Part shown: positions 1 to 7,120 of the stretch, piece by piece | How the letters are laid out: the number at the start of each line of letters is the position of its first letter | Position numbering within the stretch: position 1 is the stretch's first letter | The notes under the pieces: model-generated | Databases searched by the model: none | Told to the model about the DNA's origin: nothing | What the model saw: only the letters and a program-made list of their open reading frames with translations | Position numbers and translations under genes: made by a program | DNA from: Mariprofundaceae bacterium | GTDB lineage: Bacteria; Pseudomonadota; Zetaproteobacteria; Mariprofundales; Mariprofundaceae | Length of the DNA stretch: 9,359 nucleotides | Assembly (NCBI GenBank): GCA_027075825.1 | Contig: JALSZZ010000244.1 | Location: 1-9,359, forward strand | Direction of reading: 5' to 3'

Positions 1-552
1 GTCGCCGAAGATAATCTGGCCGTTGCCATTGGCCGTCGCGGGCAGAATGTGCGGCTGGCAACGGAGCTGACGGGCTGGGATATTGAGATCATGACCACCG
101 GCGAAGAAGAAGAGAAGCGCAGTGAGGAAGTCGAATTGGCAAAGACGCTGTTCGCTGAGCAGCTGGCGCTTGATGCCGAGGTAGCGACCAGTCTGGTGGC
201 TGAGGGCTTCATGAGTCTTGAGGATCTCGCGTATTGCGCAGAGGCTGATCTGGCTACTGTTGAGGGTATTGAGGATGCGGCTGCCTTGCAGGATCATGCG
301 CGCAACCAGCTACTGGGCAATGCGCTGGATGAAGCGGGTCAGACGCATGAGGCAGAACAACCACTTTCTGCTCTGGCGATTATGCGTGATGAGGTTGCGG
401 AAGAGCTTCGGGCCAATGGTATTGAAACGCTGGAGCAACTGGCCGATGCCGCGATGGACGATCTTGAGAATATCGAGTCGCTGGCCGTTGATGAGGCTGA
501 AAAGCTGATTATGGCTGCTCGCGAGGCCTGTGGCTGGTTTGACGAAACCTGA
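1..552 (+). CDS. nusA: Transcription termination/antitermination protein NusA, C-terminal part (5' end outside window)
   Basis: NusA binds RNA polymerase and nascent RNA and modulates pausing, termination and antitermination. Frame 1 is open from the first base, so the gene begins upstream of the window. Codons 1-27 are the end of the second KH domain, with the hallmark AIGRRGQNVRLA and a following LTGW. A short acidic linker (a run of Glu) leads into two helix-hairpin-helix acidic repeats, at about codons 47-106 and 122-178. Both contain a 'GF/GI..LE.LA...DL..(V/I)E' pattern, and the protein ends LIMAARE-x-C-x-WFDET. E. coli NusA ends almost the same way, so this is the long proteobacterial form with two C-terminal repeats, not the short Gram-positive form. 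The stop TGA lies inside the start of ylxR. Identification is very secure; only the C-terminal 183 residues are visible. Confidence 0.97.
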   Translation, partial: VAEDNLAVAIGRRGQNVRLATELTGWDIEIMTTGEEEEKRSEEVELAKTLFAEQLALDAEVATSLVAEGFMSLEDLAYCAEADLATVEGIEDAAALQDHARNQLLGNALDEAGQTHEAEQPLSALAIMRDEVAEELRANGIETLEQLADAAMDDLENIESLAVDEAEKLIMAAREACGWFDET

Positions 553-1144
553 ACACGCCGAGCGCAGCTGCGTGGTGTGCCGGTGTAAACAGGCAGCACC
601 GCAGATGATGCGCCTGGCCGTTGATGGTGAAGGTTTCGTCTGGCCGGATGTGTTGCAAAAGGCACCGGGGCGAGGCTGCTGGTTGTGCATGCAGGAGGAT
701 TGCCTGCACAAGTTCTTCCGAAAGGGCGGTGTGGATCGCTTACGGCGGCATTTTTCGATATTGCAGTCGGGGCAGCATGAGCGGCTGAGGCAGCTTGTTC
801 AGCAGGCGCTGACTTCACAGCTTGAGTGCATCCTGAGTTTGCTTTTGCCACAGGCTGCCATCGGAAGGGATGCGGTCATGCACCGAATGTGGCAGCATGC
901 GCCGCTTTTCGTTATCCTCGCGGATGATGCGGGGCAGGCCTTGTTGCGTCAGCTTGAAGATGCAGCTGGCAAGCGCAATAACGCGGGGCAATGCACGACA
1001 TTGCTCAGAGACTTCCCCGGAGCTGTGTTGGCTCGGGCCGGAAGACGGGAAAAAATTTCAGTAATAGCAGTAGATGGTCGAACGAATGTGAGACGTTTGC
1101 AGCAATATGGCATCTGGTTAAACCGGATGAAGGATGCAGGGTAG
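530..1144 (+). CDS. ylxR: YlxR (DUF448) RNA-binding protein fused to an L7Ae-like domain
   Basis: This 204-residue protein lies between nusA and infB, the usual place for ylxR. Residues 12-75 are a DUF448/YlxR domain: a CxxC pair (C14, C17), the family signature PGRG (46-49) followed by CWLC, and C58 before a basic helix. YlxR proteins are small basic proteins, probably nucleic-acid binding, and are usually about 90 residues. Here a second half follows. Residues about 100-190 (a PLFVILADDAG strand-turn, then a Lys/Arg-containing helix and a VIAVD strand) look like the L7Ae/YlxQ fold found fused to DUF448 in some other proteobacteria. This half is weaker, and its glycine-rich start is not conserved. 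The frame opens only after a stop at 506-508. GTG at 530 is preceded by GAGG at 523-526, so it is the likely start and overlaps nusA by 23 bases. TTG at 539 is an alternative. infB follows 2 bases after the stop. Confidence 0.85.
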   Translation: MAGLTKPEHAERSCVVCRCKQAAPQMMRLAVDGEGFVWPDVLQKAPGRGCWLCMQEDCLHKFFRKGGVDRLRRHFSILQSGQHERLRQLVQQALTSQLECILSLLLPQAAIGRDAVMHRMWQHAPLFVILADDAGQALLRQLEDAAGKRNNAGQCTTLLRDFPGAVLARAGRREKISVIAVDGRTNVRRLQQYGIWLNRMKDAG

Positions 1145-1146
1145 CG

Positions 1147-4100
1147 ATGGCGAACAAACGCGTGCTTGAATTTGCGAAGGAACTGGGGGTTGATGTTTCG
1201 GATATCCGAAATGCCGCCATGCGGTGCAATATTGCCGCCAGCGGGCCAACCTCCATGCTTAATGGCGAAGATCAAAAACGGATTCAACAGGCTATTAGTC
1301 AGGGGAAGCATCAAAAACAGGCAGGTGGTAACAAGACCATTGCTGTTACGCGTACCTCTGTCGGCGCTTCTCAGGGGGGCGGCAAGACTGTTCAGGTTGC
1401 TGTGCGTCGTCGCCGTCATCCGGGGGCTGCACGTCAGGATACTGCCAGCAGCCGTTCACGGAATGAAGCGAACAGAGCCGGTAAAAATGATGCGGTTGCC
1501 CGCGATACTGCCGGGCAAAGTGCTGCACAAGCCAAAAAAGAGGCGCGTCCTGTCGCAGAGCAAAAGAAAGACAGCGGCTCCAAAAGTACTGCTTCGCGTG
1601 AAGACCGTTCGCGTCGTCAGGGCTCTGATCAAAGGCAGCGTCAGAGCAACCAGCAGTCAACAGCCCAACCGGCTGCGCGCGGTGGTTTGACACCGGCGCA
1701 ACGCGCCATGCAGTCGATGGAGGCCAAAAAGCAGGAAGAAGTTGAAAAACGTCGTGCTGAACGGGCTGAATATCGTCAGCGGCAACAGGCCCGCCGTGCT
1801 GCCCAGCAACAACAGCGTGACCATGCACCTCAGAGGGAAGGGCGCGGCGCAGATCGCGCTCAGCGTTCTGCCCAGACGATGCAGGGCCAGCACGATCAGC
1901 GTGCAACTCGTCCGGCACAGGGACGCCAGGATCAGCGTCGTCCGGCACAGAATCGTCAGGATCAGCGTCGTCCGGCACAGGGTCGTCAGGATCAGCGTCA
2001 GGGCGCTGCTCGTGGCGGGCCACGCACCAGTATGCGTACAGGCCTGACACCCGCCCAGATTGCGGCGGCCAAGGCACCAAAATCCTCATTGAAACAGATT
2101 GAGAAAAAAATCAGTGACGAACGTGCAGAGCGTCGCCGCGAACAGCAGGCAGCACGGCGCGGGCGCAATGATCAACGATCAGCCAACGCAGGCGCTAACC
2201 GGCCACAAGGCAATATGCCTCGCCGCGCACCGTCGGTTGCAGTTTCACCTGAGCCGTTTTCTCCGCCATCCCCTGATGGTGCCAAGAAACGCGGTTTTGG
2301 CGGGCCACCTCCGGGCGGCAGGGGCAAGCGTCGGCTGTCGCCAGCGGAAAAGGCGGCGCGTCGAAACTATGCGCAAAAGCGCCATGCAATTTTCACTGAT
2401 GAACAGGAAGAGCGAATGGCGCGTCTGGCCCGTGGTGATCGTCGCAAAACGACAATTACCAAGGAAGACGAGGCATTCGTGATTCGTGAGGTAGAGATTA
2501 CCGATCCGATTATGGTTTCCGAACTGGCCAGCCGCATGGCGGTGAAGGTCGGTGATTTGATCAAGAAGCTGTTTGAAATGGGCATGCCAATGACGGCTAA
2601 TGCCAGTCTCGATGGCGAAACTGCGGTGCTGATTGTTGAAGAGTTTGGCCATAAACCGAAACTGATTAACGCTGCGGCAGTGGAAGATGCACTGATTGAA
2701 ACCGTTGAAGAAAATGAAGATGAGCTGCAACCCCGACCGCCTGTGGTGGTGGTCATGGGCCATGTTGACCACGGTAAAACCTCGATTCTTGATGCTTTGC
2801 GCAAATCCAGCGTAGCTGCTGGCGAGGCCGGTGGTATCACCCAGCATATCGGCGCTTATATGGTCAAGCTGGACACAGGTGACCGGGTCGTCTTTATTGA
2901 TACACCAGGCCATCAGGCATTTACCGGCCTGCGTGCCCGTGGCGCCAAGTTAACCGATGTGGCCGTGTTGGTGGTGGCTGCCGATGATGGCGTGATGCCT
3001 CAGACGATTGAAGCCATTAACCACGCCAAGGCGGCTGATGTGCCCATTATCGTGGCCATTAACAAAATGGACAAGGCAGGAGCCGACCCTGAGCGCGTGA
3101 TGCGTCAGCTGGCCGAGCATGACCTGACACCTGAAGAATGGGGCGGGGATACCATTTGCGTCAAGGTTTCAGCACATACAGGCGAAGGTCTGGATGAGTT
3201 GCTGGAAATGCTGGCCTTGCAGACGGAAATTCTCGAATTACGCGCCAACCCGAACAGGCCGGGACGCGGTGTTATTGTTGAATCCTCGATTGATCGTGGT
3301 CGCGGGCGTGTGGCCACCGTGCTGGTGCAGAACGGCACTTTCCGCAAGGGCGATATTGTGGTCGTTGGCTCGGTCATGGGGCGCGTGCGCGCCATTGTTG
3401 ACGAAAATAATGTGCAGCACAAAACAGCCGGGCCATCCATCCCCTTTGAATTGCTGGGTCTGGAAGATACGCCGGAAGCAGGCTCTGAAATTGTGGTCGT
3501 GGAAAATGAACGCAAGGCGCGTGAAGTGGTTGACTACCGTAAAGAAAGGGATCGCGTTCAGGGTGCGCAGTTGCAAAAACGGGCCAGCATGGATGAGTTG
3601 TTTGCTGCCGTGCAAAGCGGTGTTATTGAAGTGCCTGTGGTGCTGAAGTGCGATGTTACCGGTACGCTTGAGGCACTGGCTGATACCATGGCCAGGATTG
3701 GCAACGAAGAGGTGAAGGTTAAGGTGGTTCACAAGGGGATCGGTGGTATTACCGAATCGGATGTGATGCTGGCCTCTGCCTCTGATGCGATTATTATTGG
3801 CTATAATGTTCGGCCGGAAACCAAGGCCAAGAAGCTGGCTGACAGCGAAGGGGTGGATATTCGTTTCTATCGCGTGATTTATGATGCGATCGAAGAAATG
3901 AAGGCTGCGCTTGCTGGTAAGCTTGCGCCTGATCAGGTGGAGAAAGCCATTGGTCGTGCCGAAGTTCGTGAAGTGTTCCAGGTACCCAAAGTGGGGGCGG
4001 TGGCTGGTACTTATGTCTCCGATGGCTTTGTCTCGCGCCATGCCCAGGTTCGCGTATTGCGCCAGGGCGTAGTGATTTATGAAGGAAAGGTCGCTTCGCT

Positions 4101-4236
4101 GCGTCGCTTCAAGGATGATGTCCGCGAAGTGAAGACGGGTTATGAATGTGGTATTGGCATCGACAAGTTCAATGATGTCAAGGTCGGCGATTGTTTCGAG
4201 TTCTTCGTCATTGAGGAAGTGGCTGCGAAGCTGTAA
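1147..4236 (+). CDS. infB: Translation initiation factor IF-2, long form with extended disordered linker
   Basis: IF-2 is the GTPase that brings formyl-Met-tRNA to the 30S subunit and promotes 50S joining. The protein has 1029 residues; E. coli has 890. Residues 1-50 are the first IF2 N-terminal helical domain ([17 protein letters not shown]). Residues about 55-450 are a Gln/Arg/Ala-rich, probably disordered linker with tandem repeats. A second IF2_N domain lies at about 450-505. The G domain follows, with G1 GHVDHGKT (538-545), G2 [10 protein letters not shown] (562-571), G3 DTPGH (585-589), G4 NKMD (639-642) and G5 SAHT (675-678). Then come the beta-barrel domain II, domain III (starting about 830, [11 protein letters not shown]) and the tRNA-binding C-terminal barrel ([16 protein letters not shown]). 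All GTPase motifs are intact. ATG at 1147 is chosen because it begins the conserved N-terminal domain, sits 2 bases after the ylxR stop and has AGGG at 1138-1141. An in-frame opening back to 991 overlaps ylxR and has no matching sequence. Confidence 0.98.
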   Translation: MANKRVLEFAKELGVDVSDIRNAAMRCNIAASGPTSMLNGEDQKRIQQAISQGKHQKQAGGNKTIAVTRTSVGASQGGGKTVQVAVRRRRHPGAARQDTASSRSRNEANRAGKNDAVARDTAGQSAAQAKKEARPVAEQKKDSGSKSTASREDRSRRQGSDQRQRQSNQQSTAQPAARGGLTPAQRAMQSMEAKKQEEVEKRRAERAEYRQRQQARRAAQQQQRDHAPQREGRGADRAQRSAQTMQGQHDQRATRPAQGRQDQRRPAQNRQDQRRPAQGRQDQRQGAARGGPRTSMRTGLTPAQIAAAKAPKSSLKQIEKKISDERAERRREQQAARRGRNDQRSANAGANRPQGNMPRRAPSVAVSPEPFSPPSPDGAKKRGFGGPPPGGRGKRRLSPAEKAARRNYAQKRHAIFTDEQEERMARLARGDRRKTTITKEDEAFVIREVEITDPIMVSELASRMAVKVGDLIKKLFEMGMPMTANASLDGETAVLIVEEFGHKPKLINAAAVEDALIETVEENEDELQPRPPVVVVMGHVDHGKTSILDALRKSSVAAGEAGGITQHIGAYMVKLDTGDRVVFIDTPGHQAFTGLRARGAKLTDVAVLVVAADDGVMPQTIEAINHAKAADVPIIVAINKMDKAGADPERVMRQLAEHDLTPEEWGGDTICVKVSAHTGEGLDELLEMLALQTEILELRANPNRPGRGVIVESSIDRGRGRVATVLVQNGTFRKGDIVVVGSVMGRVRAIVDENNVQHKTAGPSIPFELLGLEDTPEAGSEIVVVENERKAREVVDYRKERDRVQGAQLQKRASMDELFAAVQSGVIEVPVVLKCDVTGTLEALADTMARIGNEEVKVKVVHKGIGGITESDVMLASASDAIIIGYNVRPETKAKKLADSEGVDIRFYRVIYDAIEEMKAALAGKLAPDQVEKAIGRAEVREVFQVPKVGAVAGTYVSDGFVSRHAQVRVLRQGVVIYEGKVASLRRFKDDVREVKTGYECGIGIDKFNDVKVGDCFEFFVIEEVAAKL
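1885..2004 (+). repeat. In-frame 30-base tandem repeat inside infB linker
   Basis: Four consecutive units encode a 10-residue motif in the IF-2 linker (residues 247-286). The two central units, 1921-1950 and 1951-1980, encode [10 protein letters not shown] and [10 protein letters not shown] and share their last 24 bases exactly. The fourth unit (from 1981) repeats GRQDQR and then diverges. The first (1885-1920) is a degenerate 12-residue copy ending RPAQ. The near-identity at synonymous positions points to recent slippage or duplication. There are no spacers, so this is not a CRISPR array. Confidence 0.9.
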
Positions 4237-4238
4237 GC

Positions 4239-4583
4239 ATGGCTGATACCGGGGCAGCGCGGCTGCAGCGCGATTTACAGCGCTGGTTAACCCGGCTGAT
4301 TCAGCGTGACGCTGATGATCCGGCCTTGCAGTTGGTGACGATTACAGCAGTTGAAATTTCACGCGGCTCGCATGATGCTGTGGTTCGCGTTCATGCGCCG
4401 CTCGAAAGTCTGCCGCAGGCGCAGTGTGTGGCGCGACTGAATCGCATGGCACCTCATTTTGAGCATAGCCTTCGTCGCCACCTGCAACGCAGGCGCTTGC
4501 CGCATCTTCGTTTTGCCTGGGATCAGGGCATGGATGATGCTGCGACAATGATGGCGAAACTTCGGGAACTGCACCGTGAATAA
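4239..4583 (+). CDS. rbfA: Ribosome-binding factor A
   Basis: RbfA is a small KH-like protein that binds the 30S subunit during late 16S rRNA maturation and is needed for efficient growth in the cold. The 114 residues fit the family length (about 110-135). Features seen are an N-terminal basic helix, the strand segment LQLVTITAVEISRG(S/x)HDAVVRVHA, a central helix (HFEHSLRRHLQ) and the family C-terminal signature around residues 85-107 (a PHLRFAWD strand followed by DDAATMMAKLREL, compare PEL-F--D in relatives). It is more divergent than its neighbours: the usual 'Dpr' of the first loop reads DADDPAL. The start ATG lies 2 bases after the infB stop, and there is no strong SD, so translation is probably coupled to infB. 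It overlaps the next gene by 8 bases. Position directly after infB supports the call strongly. Confidence 0.88.
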   Translation: MADTGAARLQRDLQRWLTRLIQRDADDPALQLVTITAVEISRGSHDAVVRVHAPLESLPQAQCVARLNRMAPHFEHSLRRHLQRRRLPHLRFAWDQGMDDAATMMAKLRELHRE

Positions 4584-5562
4584 GCCATGCCTGCTGCCCG
4601 ATGTTGACTGGACACCACTTGTTCAGCGACTGCGTGCTGCCGGCTGCGTTCACCTGGTTACCCATCGCATGCCGGATTCCGACGGTATTGGCTCGCAAAT
4701 CGCCCTGTTTCATGCCCTTGGCAGCATGGGGCTGAATGTGCAGATGTATAATGCTGATCCTGTGCCGCGTATTTGTCGTTACCTCGATGGCGCGGAACTG
4801 ATTGCTCATGGCGACACACCGCCTGTTGCCGATGTGGTGATTGCCCTGGATGCAGGCTCTGCTGCACGTCTTTCTTTTTCCTTTCCTGATGATTGCTGCC
4901 TGGTGAATATTGATCATCATGCCAGCAATAACGGCTATGGTCATATCAATATGGTTGATGCCCGCTACCCGGCAACGGGGGCGATGGTATATGATCTGTT
5001 GCTGGCACTGAAAACGCCGTGGAGTCCGGCCATTGCTCAGGCCATTTATGCCGCCATCCTGACGGATACCAATGCTTTTCGTAGCGAGACGGTGACGGCT
5101 GATTTGCACCGGCTGGTCGCCGCCCTGATTGATGCCGGTGCGCAACCTGCGCTGGCCGCGCAGCATGCGTATGCCAGCCATCGGCCGACGCGCTTTGTGC
5201 TGCTCAGGGAAGCGCTGGATACACTGAAGCTTTATGATGGCGGACGCTCTGCCTGGATGTATCTGACGCAGAGCATGCTGCTTCAAAGTCATTGTCGTCT
5301 GGAAGACAGTGAGGGCTTTATTGAGTACGCTCGCAGTATTGATGGGGTAAATGTCAGCGTGCTGTTGTGTCAGACGGGGGCTGATGAATGGAAAGTGACG
5401 TTTCGTGGTAGAGGTGCCTGTAATGTTGGTGATCTGGCCAGCCGACTGGGAGGAGGCGGCCATCGTCATGCGGCAGGGTGTACCTTATATGGCAGTCGTG
5501 GCGAGGTGACACAGCATCTTCGTCAGAACGTGGAAGCATTGCTGGGCACCTGCGGAGAATGA
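4576..5562 (+). CDS. nrnA: DHH/DHHA1 phosphoesterase, NrnA type (nanoRNase / pAp phosphatase)
   Basis: NrnA-family enzymes hydrolyse very short RNA oligonucleotides (2-5 nt), and many also dephosphorylate 3'-phosphoadenosine 5'-phosphate. They are cytosolic and metal dependent. The 328-residue protein has the full DHH set: motif I H30-x3-D34-S-D36-GIGS, motif II D92 (IALDAG), the name-giving D113-H114-H115 and motif IV D164 (TDTNAF). The C-terminal DHHA1 domain ends in the substrate-binding GGGGH (292-296) followed by RHAAGC. All expected metal ligands are present, so it should be active. GTG at 4576 starts inside the end of rbfA (8-base overlap); the SD is poor (CGGGAA upstream), which suggests translational coupling. 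The TGA stop overlaps the truB ATG. The same gene sits between rbfA and truB in many bacteria outside the enterics. Whether it acts on nanoRNA, pAp or a cyclic dinucleotide product cannot be told from sequence. Confidence 0.92.
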   Translation: MNKPCLLPDVDWTPLVQRLRAAGCVHLVTHRMPDSDGIGSQIALFHALGSMGLNVQMYNADPVPRICRYLDGAELIAHGDTPPVADVVIALDAGSAARLSFSFPDDCCLVNIDHHASNNGYGHINMVDARYPATGAMVYDLLLALKTPWSPAIAQAIYAAILTDTNAFRSETVTADLHRLVAALIDAGAQPALAAQHAYASHRPTRFVLLREALDTLKLYDGGRSAWMYLTQSMLLQSHCRLEDSEGFIEYARSIDGVNVSVLLCQTGADEWKVTFRGRGACNVGDLASRLGGGGHRHAAGCTLYGSRGEVTQHLRQNVEALLGTCGE

Positions 5563-6491
5563 GCAACAGTTCGCTGGCCGGGGTCGTATTTCTCGATAAA
5601 CCACAGGGCTGGACATCCAGGCAGGCTGTCAATGCCGTGCGTCGCATTTTCAGCACCCTGCCGTGCCAGGCAGGTGCGGTGGGAAAACGCGGTATCAGGG
5701 CCGGGCATACCGGCACGCTGGATCCGCTGGCCACAGGCATGCTGCCGATCTTGCTTGGCGAAGCGACGCGCTTTGCCGATTATGGTTTGCAGGCCGACAA
5801 ACACTATCTGGTAAGCATGGATCTGAGCATGCAAACCGACACGCTGGATGCTGAGGGAGAGCTTTGCGAACGCTTTGACCATCGACCTTCCGATGCGGAA
5901 ATTGATCAATTCCTGGAAACCATGCACGGGCCACAACAACAAATACCGCCGCGCTATTCGGCGATTCGCATTCAGGGGAAACGCGCCCATGAACTTGCCC
6001 GCCAGGGGCAGCAGGTGGAGCTTGAAGCGCGGCCCGTTACACTGTATTTACTGAAAAAAATCAGTTACGACTATCCGTTGTTGAAGCTCGCTGTGCACTG
6101 CTCCAAGGGAACTTATATCCGCTCGCTGGCGCGTGACCTGGGGCTGGCGCTTGGCTGCGGAGCCTGTGTCACCATGCTGCGACGAACATCAACCGGCGGC
6201 TGGCCAGCCGGGATGATGTGTACCATGGCAGAAGTGGAAGCTTCGCCGCTTTGCTGTCTGCATCCCACTGTCCGCTGGCTGGCCGACTGGCCACGCCTTG
6301 AACTTGATGCGGCGATGGCACGTCGTTTTGTGCAAGGTCAGCGTCTGGCCATGCCCGCAGGTGGCCAGCCTGCCGGTGAAGTGGCAGTCTGCGGGACTGA
6401 TGGCAGCTTGCTGGGAGTCGGACGGTTGCAGTTGCATGACGGACGGCAGGTACTACATCCGAAAACAGTATTGCCATCGGCACAAGGTTGA
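5559..6491 (+). CDS. truB: tRNA pseudouridine(55) synthase TruB
   Basis: TruB converts U55 in the T-loop of most tRNAs to pseudouridine and also acts as a tRNA folding chaperone. The 310-residue protein shows the family order: FLDKPQGWTS (14-23), the catalytic motif GHTGTLDPLATG with nucleophile D55, KHYLVSMDLSMQTDTLDAEG, PPRYSAIRIQGKRAHELARQG and the KGTYIRSLARDLG motif (from K183, including Y186). A C-terminal PUA-like part ends after VLHPKTVLPS. Compared with E. coli TruB there are about 12 extra residues between the first helix (VRRIF) and the GHTG motif. In the ARQG segment, the common Tyr before E-x-AR is His here. ATG at 5559 overlaps the nrnA stop as ATGA, so the two are coupled; in-frame codons back to 5478 lie inside nrnA and are not used. 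In E. coli truB is followed by rpsO and pnp, but not here. Confidence 0.96.
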   Translation: MSNSSLAGVVFLDKPQGWTSRQAVNAVRRIFSTLPCQAGAVGKRGIRAGHTGTLDPLATGMLPILLGEATRFADYGLQADKHYLVSMDLSMQTDTLDAEGELCERFDHRPSDAEIDQFLETMHGPQQQIPPRYSAIRIQGKRAHELARQGQQVELEARPVTLYLLKKISYDYPLLKLAVHCSKGTYIRSLARDLGLALGCGACVTMLRRTSTGGWPAGMMCTMAEVEASPLCCLHPTVRWLADWPRLELDAAMARRFVQGQRLAMPAGGQPAGEVAVCGTDGSLLGVGRLQLHDGRQVLHPKTVLPSAQG

Positions 6492-6500
6492 TGTCGTGTA

Positions 6501-6506
6501 AGGGAG
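6501..6506 (+). promoter_or_regulatory. Shine-Dalgarno AGGGAG supporting a TTG start
   Basis: AGGGAG, part of AGGGAGAG, ends 6 bases before TTG at 6513 in a 21-base gap. No in-frame ATG or GTG lies nearby; the first in-frame ATG is at residue 24. This ribosome site is the reason for choosing the TTG start. Confidence 0.75.
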
Positions 6507-6512
6507 AGCACG

Positions 6513-7094
6513 TTGTTCTGGAAAAGAAAAAAAATAGTTCCTGAAAAATATGAACCGGAAGCTGCGGTGTTGACTCAGGAAATGACACTCATGTTTCAGA
6601 CCTTAAAGCATGTCGTTCGTTCTGATCTGGTCGTGCTTCCTCATGTGCCCATGCAGCGGTTGCTGCGACCGTTCGGCCAGCTTAATCAAAAGGAACGAAC
6701 ATCGTTACATGCGGCGCTGGCAGGTCATGAGGCCGATTTTGTGCTTTGTTCGGGCAAAGGCCTGCGTCCTGAGGCTGTGATTATGCTGGAAAACCATGGT
6801 CACGAAGTCGAGCCGATTTTTGAGCATGTGGGGATTCGTTTTTTTCGTATTCCCATGAAGGGCGCGGCCAATACCGATTATCTGCATACGGTGCTTGAGG
6901 CTTATGTCGCCAAAAATGAAGATGCAGCGAAAAGCCTGTCCGATACGCAAACTGTTTTGCCACGCAAGTATTGCCCGAAATGTCAGACAGAAATGGTGGT
7001 CAAGCGTGCCCGTGGCGGGCCGTGGGAAGGCAGCCTGTTTTGGGTATGCCGTCGTTATCCGCGCTGCAAAACCAGCGAATTGCACAAGGTGTAA
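6513..7094 (+). CDS. Uncharacterised protein: DUF2726-like region plus topoisomerase-type C4 zinc ribbon
   Basis: I recognise domains but not a named gene. The 193-residue protein begins with a short basic stretch (FWKRKKI). Residues about 20-140 resemble DUF2726, a PD-(D/E)XK nuclease-like family: 'LPHVPMQRLLRP', then 'EADFVLCSGKG' (D75), 'EAVIMLENHGHE' and 'VGIRFFRIP'. Against my memory of the family (IELD-x-x-SH) the acidic and lysine positions read Met91 and His95, so catalysis may be lost. Residues 153-190 are a C4 zinc ribbon of the topoisomerase I C-terminal type: C154-x2-C157-x21-C179-x5-C185, with GSLFWVCRRYPRCK around the second pair. Such ribbons bind single-stranded DNA or RNA in topoisomerases. 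There is no signal peptide or membrane segment. The start is TTG with a good SD; glmU follows after 26 bases. A nucleic-acid-binding role is an inference from the ribbon, and the position after RNA-modification genes does not define it further. Confidence 0.75.
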   Translation: MFWKRKKIVPEKYEPEAAVLTQEMTLMFQTLKHVVRSDLVVLPHVPMQRLLRPFGQLNQKERTSLHAALAGHEADFVLCSGKGLRPEAVIMLENHGHEVEPIFEHVGIRFFRIPMKGAANTDYLHTVLEAYVAKNEDAAKSLSDTQTVLPRKYCPKCQTEMVVKRARGGPWEGSLFWVCRRYPRCKTSELHKV

Positions 7095-7110
7095 TTCACA
7101 CAACAACTCA

Positions 7111-7115
7111 GGGAG
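7111..7115 (+). promoter_or_regulatory. Shine-Dalgarno GGGAG for glmU
   Basis: GGGAG lies 5 bases before ATG at 7121. It fixes the glmU start against a longer in-frame opening from 6971 that overlaps the preceding gene and encodes no GlmU-like sequence. Confidence 0.75.
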
Positions 7116-7120
7116 AACAC

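Noticed and set aside
991..1146. Extended N-terminus for infB (52 more codons)
   Set aside because: It overlaps conserved ylxR sequence, and the known IF2 N-terminal domain begins exactly at ATG 1147.
1921..2004. CRISPR-like direct repeats
   Set aside because: Units are contiguous without spacers, in frame with infB and encode a 10-residue protein repeat.
1346..2089. Long minus-strand ORF (247 codons) with Asp/Pro-rich repeats
   Set aside because: It is the antisense of the infB repeat region; its DADPDD-type repeats are just the complement of the RQDQRRPAQ units, and it has no independent ribosome site or domain.
3238..4041. Minus-strand ORF of 267 codons opposite the infB C-terminal domains
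   Set aside because: It lies fully inside conserved infB coding sequence, and its protein shows no recognisable motif.
4342..5469. Minus-strand ORF of 375 codons opposite rbfA and nrnA
   Set aside because: The + strand carries two well-conserved genes with intact motifs across the whole stretch; the antisense frame is low-complexity His/Gln/Ile-rich with no recognisable domain.
5478..5558. Extended N-terminus for truB
   Set aside because: It lies inside the conserved end of nrnA; the ATGA overlap at 5559 gives a normal TruB N-terminus.
7089..7101. Inverted repeat GTGT-aattc-ACAC at the end of the zinc-ribbon gene as a terminator
   Set aside because: Only four base pairs, AT-rich, with no following T run; glmU starts 20 bases later.
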